Assembly (NCBI GenBank): GCA_905182985.1
Contig: CAJJDN010000005.1
Coordinates: forward strand, 127,823 to 191,822
Direction: 5' to 3'
DNA from: Paramecium sonneborni
Taxonomy: Eukaryota > Ciliophora > Oligohymenophorea > Peniculida > Parameciidae
Length of the DNA: 64,000 nt
Each line of letters begins with the position of its first letter. Positions within the stretch are counted from its first letter, which is position 1. The translations under genes were made by a program, and so were the position numbers. The notes under the pieces were generated by a model. It saw only the letters and a program-made list of their open reading frames with translations. It was not told where the DNA came from and did no database searches. Below are positions 22,562 through 36,800 of the stretch, piece after piece.

Positions 22562-24538
22562 TCAATTCATATTAAATTTATTACAAATTTAGCGAATACT
22601 TTCTTTTACATCTGAACTATCAAGATCATCAGTAGTTTCTGGTAAATTACTTATTTTTTTATTTAACTCTTTCAAATCTTAAATTGCTTCATTCATTAAA
22701 ATTTCCTATTTCTCATTTTTCACCAAAATTGTTCTGCTACTTTATAAATTACTTTTCCCAATTTACAAAGATTAAAGTAAGGTGTAAATAACTTTCATTT
22801 ACATAGTTATTATTTCATGAAGTTCACTCATTCTTGTAGAATTATTTAGTTTCTTTACTATCATTTCTGTTAAAATATCACAATTATATACTATAGTTTA
22901 AACAGACTGGCTTCTTTTGGTATTTTATAATAACCATTTCATAGCATCTTGTAATTTTTAATCATTTTTTACCAATAACTCTGTTCTTCTAGTATCAGTT
23001 TTTATTTAATTCAATATTACTTTGTAAATTAAATCTAAATATTTATTTTTTAATAATTCATTCTAACTAAGTGTCTAAATTATATAGTATTTTATTTGAT
23101 CTTTTAAAGATGTGTTTTCCCTATAACTAAATTCTTCTTAAAATAACTCTAAAAGCTCAAATAAATCTTAATTTGAAATATTGTTTTGCTCTTATTCTTA
23201 AAATTCAATCAGTAATTATTGAAATTACTCTACCTCTAAAAAAATTTTTTAGAAATTTATTTTCATTTCTTTAAACTCTTAAATATCAATTTGTGGTTAT
23301 GGAGGTTATTTATTTTAAATTGAAATAGATTATTAACTCGAGTAATTAGAGGATTTTATCTACTTTTTTTAATGCTTTTGATTGCTAAAACAAGATTAAT
23401 TTTCTTTATTTTCATCCTAAATATTCTCTTGAATCTTTTAATTTTTTATTTCCTTATTGCTATTTTAAAAAGTTTCTAAAATAATAGATGAATTTTAAAG
23501 AAACTCTTGTTCCATTTTAATAATCGTTTCTTACAACGATTAAATTTCTTATTATTAAGTTTCTATAAAATCATTCGCACTTTAGTTGATTTTAATTAAT
23601 TCTCCTAGATTTATAGCATTAAATTATTCTAAATTTGACTTTAATTGTTTAATAAATTCTTATTGAATCTTATTCTTTTCTCTTAAAACCCAAACTTCCT
23701 CAGACAATCCAAGGATTTATTATTCCATATTTGAATAAGAAGTAATAAAATTTTCAATTTATTAAGTTTTTATTCTATTATTTAATTCATTAGTCGCTCT
23801 AGAAATTACTTCTTCAATATACTTTATAAATTCTTATTGCAGGTTTAAATTATTTTGTATATCGAAATCAGAAAAATTAATTTCAATTGTTTAGATTTCT
23901 TAAAATCTTTTTGGAGTTGGAATAGTTTATAATTTTGAAACTCTAGAAGATTATATTTTGGTTTCTTATAGAAATTTATCAGCCTCCTCTAAAGCTTTAA
24001 AATTGAGATTAGATGCCAATGATAAATCTAATTTAATAGAGTTAGCAGGAGCTTGATTAAAATTTTATTAAGGTTATTAATTACTAGAATGTGTTTTTAG
24101 AGTTTAATTTAGTAAATGATTTCTATTTTCTTTATTATTTATTTTTTCTTTTAATAAATCTTAGATATCCTATTTTAGATTTTAATTTTCTTGCATGATC
24201 TATTCATATTGTTTAAACTTAGATTTTAATTTTTTATGAGCTTTTGTTTTAGTTTCTAATTTGAGTTTAAGATCTGAATTTTCATGTTTTAGTTATTCAA
24301 TCAATAAATCATTCTTATTAAATTAAAATGTTGAATATTATTATTAATTAGGATGAAATGGTTGAACTGATGCTAGTTACTATTCTAAAAATTAATTTTA
24401 TTCTTTGACTTTTGTTAATTCTTCAGCAGACTTTTGTAATAAATATTCATAATCCTGTAATAAATTGACATCTTAACTAAAAGAATAGGCTGAGTCACTC
24501 TTACAACTAGCACTTTTTTTATATTTTTAAACCGACAT
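22562..24538 (-). CDS. Long coiled-coil protein, unidentified
   Basis: 658 residues in a single exon, ATG 24536-24538 to TGA 22562-22564. Apart from a Ser/Lys-rich first 30 residues and a Pro/Ser segment near residue 230-260, almost all is predicted coiled coil, with stretches such as LKLKLETKTKAHKKLKSKF and repeated N-Q-E-L heptads. A second Gln/Pro-rich break lies near residue 430. No catalytic motif. Such proteins are abundant in the ciliate cortex, basal bodies and trichocyst machinery, but nothing here allows a choice. It begins MSVQKYK, sharing the ATGTCGGTTTA start context with the RCC1 gene downstream on the same strand. Confidence 0.85.
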
Positions 24539-24582
24539 GTAATCTGTTAATTAAAATAAAATAGTGTGTGGTTTTTAAATAA

Positions 24583-25826
24583 TCATTATTTTGAAACTAA
24601 TTATCCTTTATCCCAGATTCCTATAATTTCTTTAGCATCTAATTCAGTTAATACACCAAGTCCATGTTATTTTCCTAAAATCCAAGTTCCCTTAAGTGTT
24701 CTTCCATCTGAAAAGTAGAAAATGCCTTATCCTTCTTTTTTATCTTCCTTATAATTCCCAACAAATTTATTCCCATTAGTCCATTTATAAGTTCCTTTAC
24801 CATGCATTTAATTCTAAAACCATTCACCATTATATTCTTATCCATCTGACCATATGTAAGTTCCAAAACCTTATATCTAATCTTATACATAGGTTCCTTC
24901 ATATCTATTACCATTTGACCATGTGTATATTCCTATTCCATTTTTTAGACCACCAAGATATTAACCTTAATAGGTATCTCCTGATATCCAATATTCAAAA
25001 CCTTAACCATGTTTTTCATCATCTTTCCATTCTCCTTCATAATAATTACCTTCACAATCTACATATTTTCCAAATCCTTATTATAAATCATCGATCCAAT
25101 TTCCTTCCTGCAAATTAACTAAACCTTAATTTTACATAATATGATCCATCTGGGTGAATAAGTCTTCCAAATCCATTTGCTGCATGGTTTTACCAATATC
25201 CTTCATAATATGCACCATCAGACCAATATTAACGTCCTCTTCCTTATTTTTATTTATTTTTCCATTATCCTATATATATTATGCCAGTATTTATAAATGA
25301 CTAGAATAGTAGATATGATTCTTACTTGTGGAGGTAATTTTATGCAATCATTAAATTTTTTATCTTCTTCTAAATCATATCTAAAAGGTTTTAAAGTATT
25401 TAACGTTTTAAAAACTTTAATGTTAGATATTTTTGGTTCTTCAACCTAAACAGTTAAATCTTAATCTGGAGCATGTTCGCTTTTAAAATAATTTTTATCA
25501 GCTTCCTAGTTTAGAGAAGATAATTTTGAAGGTTCAACTTTTGTAAGTTCACTTTTACTTTAGATTGATCGATCATTTATATCTGTACGAGGAGATGTAA
25601 ACTTAATTAGAATCTTTTATACTTCGCTTAAAAGTTGCTGTCTTAAAGAATTTTCTTTCACTTAAATCACATTGGTTTATTATTATGGTTGCTAAGTCTT
25701 TTAATGTTTATTTTCTATATTTAAAGAAGCCGATGGTACAGTATTTTAGGTTTTTATAGATTAAATTTGAATTTGTGGTTGTAATCTTTTAGAAGGGGAT
25801 TGCTTTTTTACACATACAGTACCCAT
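24583..25826 (-). CDS. MORN-repeat protein with putative N-terminal acylation signal
   Basis: 396 residues, two introns (25301-25325; 25108-25135, the latter ending CAG). Residues 1-165 are a Ser/Gln-rich head; residues 170-390 are about ten MORN repeats of the form YxGxWxxxxxHGxGxxxxxDG, for example YYEGEWKDDEKHGQGFEY and YNGEWFQNQMHGKGTYKW. MORN arrays bind acidic phospholipids and build cortical or basal-body scaffolds. The N-terminus MGTVCVKK has Gly2 and Cys5, the pattern for myristoylation plus palmitoylation; the other two MORN genes in this window share it. It probably attaches to the plasma membrane or alveoli. Confidence 0.9.
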
Positions 25827-25871
25827 TTTAATTTATAATTTATATAATTTTAATAGTATATTAACTAAATA

Positions 25872-26822
25872 TCATCTGATATACTGATTTTCATCTTTAG
25901 CATAACTTTATTACATTTTTGATTGATTCATTCTAGATTATTGCATAATAGCTAAAAATAAATGAGAATAGGATACATTAAGTTTTACATGATTTATCTA
26001 ATCTAGTAATTTCTTAAACTTATTAACTTTCGAGTTCTTTTCTTACATTTTAATATTTTTATAATAATCTTAGATAAAAGAGATATATTACTTTTCTAAT
26101 TCTTAAGATCTTATTTTTCTTTATTCTTCTTATCCACTTAAAATCCTTTAAGTAAGAGCATTCAATTCATTAATTTATTTTTATCTAAGTTAAGTAATTA
26201 AATTCCTTATTTTTAATTATCTTCCTTAAGTCCATTTATCTAATTCATCTCTTTCTTAAGCTAAGATTTTTTATTAAATTAAATGAGCTTCCATATAACT
26301 ATAAATAAATATGGAAATCTATACTTTTCCTATTTAGCCAATTATTCTTCAGTCTTTCTTAAAGCTAGTAATTCTGGTGAATCTTTTGATTTAACAGGAA
26401 TAGAGTTTTCAAGTTCTTCTGAAAATTATCTTAATTCATCTTCATGTCTTTAAAGAGTTTATTCTTTAACTTTTTATGCCTCTTAATCAAATTCAATCAT
26501 CTTTTAATCCCAAAATGTATTAAATTGATTGAATTCATCTAGATGAGCTTTTTCAATTTCTTATTTTTCAGAACAATGTCTATCTTTAACATCACCTTTA
26601 TTTTTAGAATCAAGTTCTTTTTTAAGTTCTGCTAATCTCTTTTTAGCTAAATCAGCTTCTAAATATTTTCCAGCTTTTTCACAACTCTTTTAATGATCAT
26701 ATAATATTTAACTAAGAGTAAAATATTATTATAAATTACATATATTCTTCTAAATCTCCTTATTATGCTGGTAATGTATTATAATTTTTTCTTGATGAAG
26801 TTGGTCTTTAAAATGAACTCAT
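25872..26822 (-). CDS. Coiled-coil protein with UVR-like motif, unidentified
   Basis: 298 residues with introns 26712-26739 and 26299-26324. After a Ser-rich start it is helical nearly throughout: YDHQKSCEKAGKYLEADLAK and EEQLAKQENYMEAHLIQQK are two copies of a helix-turn motif resembling UVR (ExLxxAxxxxxYExAxxLR) elements. No catalytic motif. This kind of protein is common among conserved ciliary/centrosomal proteins but I cannot name it. Its 3' end is uncertain: a 25-nt GTA..TAG candidate intron near 25944-25968 would end the protein at 25928 instead. The stop is 45 bp before the MORN gene start on the same strand. Confidence 0.75.
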
Positions 26823-26910
26823 TATAACAGAAAACAAATATTGTGAAAATTTTAATTATTAACAGTTAAAAATATAAATATTTTGCATTAAAATTCCTAT
26901 TTATTATAAA

Positions 26911-28516
26911 TCAAATATTTGTTTTATCATCTTCTACTTAAATTAAAGTACTAAACTAAAGTTCATTATCTTTTTTAACTCTTCTAATAATAGTACGTGA
27001 TTATTTATCCCAATCAGTAGTGAATAAGACAATTAAGTCTAATATAGCTAATATAAGATTTGAAATTCCAAATCCTTACCATATTCCTATTGCTCCTTAA
27101 TCTAATCCCCAAGAATATGTAAAAAAACTCACCAATGGTATACATATTATATAATATGCAACAATTGTTGAATACTAAAATATTAGATCTATATTTATAC
27201 AAACACTAAATTTATTTTATTAATTCCTTTCAAAGCTCCACTTAATGTTCCTTATAAACCATCGACTACTAACATTCCTGCTATTAACCATGGTATTGTA
27301 TCTCTAAATATTTCTTATGCTCTTTCAGCTACTATATTTTTATCTTAATCAGAAGCATAAAATGATGCCAATTAATCTCTCAAAAACCATATCAATAATG
27401 AACATATAGCACATGCAACAGCAAATATACCTAATCCTATTGCTACATAACGTTTAGCAATTTTTATATTTCCTTTGCCCATCTCAGTTCCTACAAAAGA
27501 CATCATTGCTATTGACAAACTTATTGGAATTCCTATTTCATTTATATTCTATTCATACTAAAATATATTCCACACATATTTTGTAATCCTACTACTGCAA
27601 TCATCTCAGATATACCCAAACTCAATGCAATAAATGACAACAAAAAAAATACAAAAAATTCTAAATAAATGTGAAACACCATCGGAATTGATGTTTTTAT
27701 ATACTAAATTCCTAATTTTTTAAATCTTGGAACATCCAATAATATTTTTGTTCCTTAAAATATTTCTCTCTTTAAACTAGTAAATTATACAAACACTAAT
27801 TTATATTGATAAAAACATACAAACTAAGCCTACTATATTTAAAACTTCCGTTATTATTATAACTACTCCTGCTCCTGCTACTCCCCATTAAAATTTTACT
27901 ATAAATAACCAACAAAATAGCCAATGAAATCCTAATGTAGTAAAATGAATTATTGTAAATGGATATGTGACTTTATGTGCTACCATAAAACACTTTGCAC
28001 TTTCAAACTCTAAAGCAAGAATTACTGCTGGTATTAAAAAATATAAAAATTGCTAAGCATAATCTGAAGTCTATTCTCTTTCATCTTCTCTTATTGTTAG
28101 ACTCAACGGATATTTTAAACCTAATAAAATACCTCCTAAAGGCACAAGCACTAAAAGCATCACATATAAATTTATATTAAAAAATCTCTTTGCTAGCTAT
28201 ATCTTTTAATCTCCTAAAGCTTAAGATGTATGCATATTTAATGATTGATTCAATCCAAAACCAAGAGGATTCAATAAAATAAACACACATGTTAATGCAA
28301 ATCCATATCCAGCATTTGCATAAGCATTTATTCTTATCATAATACTATTATTTACTCTTGTCCTATATAATGTAAACTTATTGAAACGCATATGTCCAAG
28401 CAGATATAACCAAAAACTGTCTGAAATGTACAATCCAATAAATTGATTAATAATTTGAAAAGTGAATCCTCTTTTTATTATTCTTCCTAGATCTATTTAA
28501 AACCAACTTCAGACAT
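26911..28516 (-). CDS. MATE-family multidrug/toxin extrusion transporter
   Basis: 501 residues after four introns (28333-28355 ending AAG, 27796-27820, 27533-27558, 27175-27200). About twelve hydrophobic segments are visible. Family marks: the N-terminal half has FGLNQSLNMHTSQALGDQK (the MATE G-x-x-TxxxQAxG block) and the C-terminal half has the equivalent SLSIAMMSFVGTEMGKGN plus FRDTIPWLIAGMLVVDGLQG and TLSGALKGINK. MATE proteins export organic cations or drugs in exchange for H+ or Na+. The four splice choices each restore the frame and give the expected helix spacing, and the first one would be missed by TAG-only intron models. The charged C-terminus is cytosolic. Confidence 0.9.
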
Positions 28517-28815
28517 TTAAATAATTAATTTAATAATGATTTAATTTATCTATTTCATATTTCAATCCATAATCATCTAATCTTTATATAATCCTATTTT
28601 TAATAATTAACAAACACCAAATTATTCTTTATTTTATTTTTATTTCTACTTAAAACTTTATGTGAAGAATTGTTAAATAAGAACTTATTTTTATTTTAAA
28701 ATATATCGCAATTTATCATTTGATTTGTTTTATTATAAATCTATAATTTAACAATTATTTTTAGATTAGAATTCAATCATTACAATTTTAAAAATAAAAA
28801 TATATATAATTAAAT
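28517..28815. promoter_or_regulatory. Divergent intergenic region between MATE and giant membrane gene
   Basis: About 300 bp between two divergently read start codons, long for this window. No coding frame. It should contain both promoters; no specific element can be recognised. Confidence 0.4.
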
Positions 28816-31800
28816 ATGTATACGACTTCTAAATAGAAATTTATTAAATTCTCTACCATGTTAGAATAGTGGATAAAAACTACCTATTTGTTAAATTAGC
28901 AATAAAAATGCCCTAATGTTGTGTAATATTTAGTTTTCTGTCTAGCTTTATTTTAGCCTTATTATTTCAGAAAATAAATTGAAATTAATGAAAACATTAT
29001 TTACAAACTACTTCAAATATTTATCAGGCCAGACATTATAATCATTCAAAATAAATATTTTAATGGAGAATTTTACATCATTTTACTGATAATTTAAGTT
29101 GTTCATAAATCATTATTCATACTGCTTTGTTTGATCAATTATTTTTATGAAGCATACTTTAAGAAGTTATTATAAAAAGATTTAATCTAGTATATACTAT
29201 AAATAATAGCTTATTACTAATTTTTCTTAGGAATTTATTTTATTTTACCAATAACTAGGATTTTTGTATTTAGTTTTTACTAATCAATAAGTGAAATAAA
29301 TTCAGGCATTAATTCATCAATAGCTAAATCTTTTCTTTGTGTCTTTGGATTATTGTTATACACGATTGAAACAATATATTTAATGAAAATAGATCATCAC
29401 CCAACTTCTTATAAAATACTTAAATGCAAATAATTTTAAATTTCGAATTTTGATTATTATATACTCAAAATAAGGCTTCTTTAAGTACTTATTGCAGATT
29501 AAAATGAATCTATTTACTTGCAATTAATCTAATAAATTATTATTATACTCTTATCTATACTTTAAGTTATCAATTAAATAAGAAATTGTGGTTATATTTA
29601 TGAAACACAAAAAAAAATATTTTTAAGTTGTTAAGCATTTTTAATTATGACAAGAATTTATAACATAATAGTTTACAGTGGTGTAAATAAATAGGATGTA
29701 GAATTAATGTTTTTTATAACAATTCCAACTATTATATATATCTTATTAAAATTATAAGAGTAACAAGATGATAAGCATTTTATTGCTCTCTTTTTACATA
29801 AAAGCAAAGATTCTAATTAGATGTTAAATTTGAATATAAATTAAATTCTTTATTAATTAGTGAGAATATTAAATAATTGTGATTGTGTTTCATCTAATTA
29901 GAATTTTAAGTAATCATTAATATATTTTCATCATAAAAGTAAATGCAAGAAAGCAACTTGTGTTTGTGAATTCGATTATAATATAACAGAGAGCACATAA
30001 ATAAATGCTACAACTAGCTTAATGGTAAATAATTTTATGAAATCTTAATATAAACAATTAATAAAGAAGTTATTTTTAAGTAAAATGAAAAACTAAGTAA
30101 AATAGGATTTATTAATCTCTACAGCAATACTTCTACATGATTTTAATTAAATGATGATTTCTTTGCAAATTCTTAGTTAATTGAAAAAGTCAAGAGAAAA
30201 TAAGATATTTAATGTATCATTTCTATATCATTTTATGAAGTATTGTATTAAGTTAATTTAGTTAGAAAGATTATAAAGAAAATGAATAAACAAAGATCAG
30301 AATAATGTTATCAACAATGGAGCAAGTGTAAATAAATTTAGTTTTATAATAATCAAGAATTAAATTTGAAGCAAATTTAGGAACATCACTTAGAGCTGCA
30401 AGTCAAACTTTGATAAGATAATATTTAAATGAATTTTTAATAAGTTAAACAAATTAATAAGAGTTAATTCTTGGAATGAAAGAATGTGTAAAATTAAAAA
30501 TTTAATTTTATGAAATTTTAGATTCAGATTCTGGATTTACTTTTACACAACTATTTAAAAAGCTAAAAGAAACTTCAAGATCTTTACTTAAAATTGAAAA
30601 ATAATTTTATCAATTATTTAATTTAGCTCCAGATTTGTCTCTTCAAAAAGCATTTTGCTTTTTTGAGGCATAAATAATGAATAATTTACTTGCAGCTTTT
30701 AAAGTAAAATAATCAGAAATTAACTTAAAGGAAAATTAAATTAAATATAGAGGTATTAAAGACTTAAATCTTTCTGCTGATGTCAATTCATTTATTTTAT
30801 TATCAGTAGATGAGAATTTTAGAACATTTAGCATAATTTAAACATCCCAGAATTTTTTTAAACTATTTGGAATTTAATTTGATCTATCTACATATAATTT
30901 TAGTGATATAATTCCTTAGTTTTATAGCAAATATCATGAAAATTCAGTCTAGAATTTTTTTCATACAGGTTAAAATAAGTTTTACAGAAATTTTAATCAT
31001 ACTTTTATCAAAGGTCATAATGGATTGTTAAAATAAGTGAGTTTATGTATAGATAATACACAAGTATTTAAAATTGATAAATTTATATTTGTTGGTTTCT
31101 TGTAAAGTGTAAATACAGAACTTCCAATTTTAGTTGTAGATGCTTAAACATAAATGGCCTTTTTTACTAGTAAAACACTATTAGCATTTGGAATAAATGA
31201 ATTTTATTAAAAATAATTAATTGAGGATGGTGTGTTACATTAAATAGGAATATTAACAATAATTCCATATTTTAAAATGTTATTAAGAACTGATATGAAT
31301 ACTGATATTGCAACTACATTTTGTTTCTTTCTTAAACCTTAATACAATTCAGAAGCAATTTTAACTTAATCAACAGTAAAAAAAGATTCAAATTTTTTTG
31401 TTTGGAAAAATAAAGACAATATAAATTGTTTTAGCATAGAAATAAAAATAGAAAAAATAACTCTTTAATTAGCAAGTTATTTTTAACTTGAATTTATATC
31501 AATGAAATAAATTTTGAGTAATGATGAGAGAAAGAAAGTTCTTGAACTTTATAAACCTTGTTTAGGAGACACTGTAACGAGTAAGGGATCAAAATGGAAA
31601 GGAAAGCATCTTAAAATAATGAGTATATTATCATTTAGACATGAAAGAAAAAGAAATACTTTCAAATAATAAGATAATAATTTAAAGTAAAGTGTTTTAA
31701 TAAATAATAACAAAGGATAAACAAAAAATTTGAATCAATCTTCTTTTATTCAATAAAATTAAAGTTAATCAAATTTATTAAGTAGTAAAGCAAGAAATGA

Positions 31801-33841
31801 ATAAGAATTTTATAAATCTTTTAATAAATCATTTGTTGAAAGTGAAATTTAAAATAGCTAATTGGAAAAAGAAGAGCATTCACCAGATAAAAAAAAAAAT
31901 AATGAACCAAATAATTCAAGATTACATCAATAAGTAGAAAGAATAGGACAATAATCATCAAGTGTTGCTGGATTTTAAAGACCATTTTATTATAATAGAT
32001 ATTATTTATTAGAAAAAATGAGTGAAAAAAGGAATCCTAAAAAAATAGATTCTTTTCTATTTTTTTTTATAGGACAAAGTTTAATTTTTTTTATTTTTTC
32101 TTCTCTTGTGATGATTAATATGACTAATGATATGACATATATTATAGATAACATTTAAATGGCATCATTACATGCTAGTATAATGGGACCGCATGATTTA
32201 TTTTTTTCAATGAGAATTACGGTATCTTCTTATTAATAAATGCAAAGAGAAGGTTTCTTGAATGAAAATTAAGTAATTTAATTAACAGATCCTTTTTATA
32301 TTAATATAAGATCAGGATATTTAGAATTAAAAGAAAGTTTCTATAAATAATTGAGAAATGTATATTTGTAAGAGTTTTTTTCAGGTATTGAATTAAATTT
32401 AAGATTTATGGAAGAAAACGATAAAGAATTGTATAATATGTCAACAAGTTTTAGAGAATCTTTATTAACTATTTTATAATATTAATATGATCATATGAGA
32501 ACAATTGAATAAAGATAAAGCACATCAGGAAAACCATGTTAAATATTTTTAATGGCTAATTATTTTCTCTTACATGACAAGATTGAGACAATTACATAAG
32601 AAATATAAAAATGGTTAATAGAAACTAAAGATACAATTGATAATAAAGGTAAAATCTTTTGGATTATACTTTAATTATTATTGATAACTTTTGGATTAAT
32701 TGGATTGTATAATTTTAATTTGTACATTAAGTATTATGATTAGTTTTTACTAATTTTTAATGAATTTAATAAAAAATTAATCTATGATTAATTAAATAGA
32801 TACGATTCCATATACTAATAATTATAATCAAATTAAGATGAGATTTTAAGATATAATTTTGATGTAGAATTAAATGAGTAAGAAAAATCCTAATCTTAAT
32901 ATGGAAGAGGTAAAGCACATCATTTTAAGCTTTTAAATAGAAATAGATAATAATTATCAAGATTTCATGTTTATTCAATCATAATTTTTATCACTGTGGT
33001 TTATTTAATATACACAAGTGCAATTTACTATAAATAACAAACTTATTTATCTAAATATGATGATACAATCTTATTTTATAAAATGATTTAAGATCTTAAA
33101 TTAAAAAGTGGAAGTATTTATTTATTTAAAGAAATCAGTCTTAGATGGGATAATTTCACTTTTTTAACTTCAAATGAAAGAGATATCTTATATGAGTACA
33201 TTGATTAATCGCATAAAATAATGAGTCAATATATTCTACTCTCTTCAACTTTCGATTAATCATAATATTTAGTAGGAAACAGATTTACAGATAAATTTGT
33301 AGATATATAAAAAAATATTATTTGCTTAGAAATTCTAGATGTAAGAATATATATTATATTTTTAGTAATTGGAAGCTTTTATGCAATTTTATTGTGATAA
33401 ATCCTTTGAAGGTACTCTCTCAAAAGGTTTAATATAAAGTTTAAATTACATTTCAAATTCAATAAAAATTTAACAATAGATTAACAACTTTACAAAAAGA
33501 GTAGAAGTTTAATTGTATGAATAAGAAGGATCATAAATAATTACAAGATCATTTTTTGGTCTATCTAACTTATTTTTAGAAAGTGTGAAAGACAGCTGCG
33601 ATGAATTAAATAATTTCTTAATTGTAAGTATATCAATTATAATTAGTATTTTTCTCTAATTTATTTGCTAATATCTGCTTTTCTAATTATTTTCATCAAG
33701 TAAATATATAGATAATATTTAATACATGAATACCATTAAATCAGATAATCTTTATTTTTGATACCGAAAGAGTCAATTCTATATGATGAATCTTTGGAAA
33801 GATATCTCAGAGAAATTGCACTTCATTAAGGTTTAATTTGA
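28816..33841 (+). CDS. Giant multipass membrane protein with PAS-like middle, paralogue 1
   Basis: 1651 residues; introns 30240-30261, 33341-33365, 33624-33646. The first 300 residues hold five to six hydrophobic helices. A cytosolic region follows, with a segment around residues 640-760 (FILLSVDENFRTFSII, FGIQFDLSTYNFSDIIP) that looks like a PAS fold, then a Gln/Asn/Ser-rich stretch. From about residue 1065 come four more membrane helices enclosing a conserved extracellular-type block, ASIMGPHDLFFSMRI...SSYQQ. The C-terminus KESILYDESLERYLRE mirrors the paralogue's EDESYERQLRL. This family of huge membrane proteins is widespread in ciliates; the layout suggests a sensor or receptor, but no channel selectivity filter or kinase is visible. 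The start could also be ATG 28858. Confidence 0.85.
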
Positions 33842-33896
33842 TTTATAGACATAAATATATTAAATAATTAATCAATATTCAAACATAAAAATATAT

Positions 33897-36800
33897 ATGT
33901 TGTAAAAATAATTGAGTTAAAATTCGTCTTTATATGATCTATGGGTGATGACTGCAATTTTTGTGAGAGGATAATTTGTTTGTTCATAAGCTATTGAAAT
34001 TTGTTTACTGATAATTAACTCACTTTAAACCTTAATTATGGCAATTCATCCAACATTTACACTAATTAAAGATTTTCATGTAAATTCATCTTTAGATCTA
34101 ATCTACACCTTTATGATTAGAACAGAGATATACATACTAATAAATTAAAATTTGTAGGAAGAACTAATATATTTATTTATTTTGGCAATTGTGATCATTA
34201 GTAAAATAGGGTTTGTTTTTTTAATGTTTATGCTAAAAAATAATTATCATTCAGATAAATTTGTGCAATAGATTTAACATCATATGCCTTTATAAATTTT
34301 TGTTAGAATTTAAAGTTATTATTAACAATTACTTTGTCCAATTTTTATAATTCCATTTAATACTATAATTTTATTGTCAATTAAAAAAAGTGTTTCTTTA
34401 ATCGAAATGAATTAACCTTTTTAATATGTGAATTTAACTTTTGGAATTGCCACCTTCATAATTTTATAAATTGATTAAATTTTGATTTGTTCAATTAATA
34501 GACAACCCATAACATTTAAGATGAGACCAATGGATAGATCAAAAGTAACAGAATCACATTTAATCATTTATATTTTTTCAACCATCTCTGTAATCTTATT
34601 TACTCTAATGGAAGATAATTAATCGATTAGAATAATTCAATATATTTTAATATTTGTTATTCAAGTAGTTTCAATAAGAAATTAATTAGCAAACTCAATA
34701 TACATTTATAGATATCAAGAAATTATACTATATTCTGGTTGTCTCTTTTAATTACTTTATTGTATTCTTTAATTTATTGATAGCTTTAATAAAATAAATA
34801 ATTAATCATTCTTATTATTAGTAATAACTCCACTTATGTTAGTTTATATTCTTTCTAACATTAATCATAGAAAGACTTAAGAATTTTTACTATTTTTTAA
34901 GTCTTCAAACACACCTGATATTTAAATTATAATGAATGTTCTAGTCAATATGTTAAACAAATGTGATATTAATGAAAATTATGTTGTAATAAGATCATCT
35001 TTGATAAATTATTATCATTCTAAATAATGTTTATAAAAATAATGTTCTTGTACAACTACTTTCTATATAGCAGAGCCAAGATAAGCTAATGCTATAACTG
35101 GGCAAATATTTAGAAATTTTGTATATGAAAAAATATCACAAATTAAAAAGACTATTAATAGAAAAAATTCTGAATTTTACTGCAATTAAGAATTGTTAAT
35201 TTAATATGCTATTTTTCTTAATGATTTTGGTTGGACTATGTTAGCTTCCAAAGCTTTTAATAAAATACTAGTAAATGATTCTGTAAATCCATCTATAAAT
35301 AAAAATTAAAATCTTGAATTCGATAAATCCTCTATTTAAAAATATACTAAAGAATTAACCATAAAATCTACAACTTAGCAATATAAGAAGTTTAAATCCT
35401 TAGATTCAGAGAAAGAGAAATAAAATGCTAATGAAATGAAATTATATTTCAAAATTAGTTTGGGAATTATTGATAGAGCAAGAACTATTCAATTATTTAA
35501 TTAAACAAAATGGAATTTAAAAGCTTCATTTGGTTCATCTTTATAAGCAGCTTAATAAACATTTATTTCAGACTCAATAAATCAATATTTACATTATGAA
35601 TTTATTCTTTAAAAAATCAAAGTAATGATTATTGAACTTATAAATTAAAAAGTTTCCTTTTTTTCAGAATTAATTAAAGAACAATAATAATTTGATTTTA
35701 AAAAAACTCTAAAAAAAACAAATGAACTTTGTAAACATCTCTATTTAACAGAGAATTTCATTAAATCATAATTTGATAAATATCCAAGTAATAGATTATA
35801 GAAAGCATTAACATTCTTTTTGGCAGAATTACATAGTAATTATATTGAAGCTAATAAAATCTACAATCAATCTATTAATGTAGATCTAAAATTTATTTAA
35901 AATAATCATTCTGCATTAAACTTAACCTAATAGTAAAGTGCTTATGTAATATTATCTTTAAATGAAGATTTAAAGCATTTAGAAGTTTAAACTATTTCAA
36001 ATTAAATGCTTAATTTAATAGGAAAACCTGATTAAATAAACACATGTTTTCCAGAAATCTTACCACTATTTTTTTATTAATATCATCCATTAATGGTTAA
36101 TAATTTTTTATCAACAGGAAAATCTCGATATTATAGAAATTTTAGTGCTAATTTTGTAAATGTTCATGATTGTTTAGTAAAAGGAATATAATTATGTTAT
36201 GATACAACATCAGTTTTTCATCATTCTTAGTTAGTTTTTGTTGCATTTATATAAGAACTTGTATATGAAAAATGTTATATCATAGTGGATGGTTTTGATA
36301 AAAGTTTTGTGAGTTTGTCTTTAAACTTTTTGTAGAAAATTGGTTACGATGACAATTTGATTATCAAAATGGCAAAACATAAATATTTGAATGAAATATC
36401 AATTTATAATATTTTTCCATCATTTGACATTGCTTTACAAAAATAGTAAGAAGATAACAGACTTTTGATCGAAAAGCTATATTTTTTTGACTATTTAAAG
36501 GTCAGAAAATCTACAGTTGTTGAAAATAAAGAAAAAAGAATGTCGAATCTTAATCCCAATATATGGAAATAAAGAGAAAAAGTATTATCATTTATTGCTA
36601 AATTAAACATACTTGAAAGAAATCATTAAGATTTTTCTTATTTTATAATCGAAATTTAAGATATATAATTATTAAGTGGCTAAAATAATGCTTTTTTAGA
36701 TGAAGTTTATGATTAGGAATCATTCATATCTGAAACATCAAATATTAGTAATGATAGTTAAAGTTGTGTTTTGAGTAAAATTGAGGAGGATCACCCAAAT

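Noticed and set aside
28221..28433. Standard-code open frame inside the MATE gene region
   Set aside because: Its second half is MATE sequence, but the first half is an out-of-frame artefact; a 23-nt AAG intron at 28333-28355 joins the correct N-terminus.
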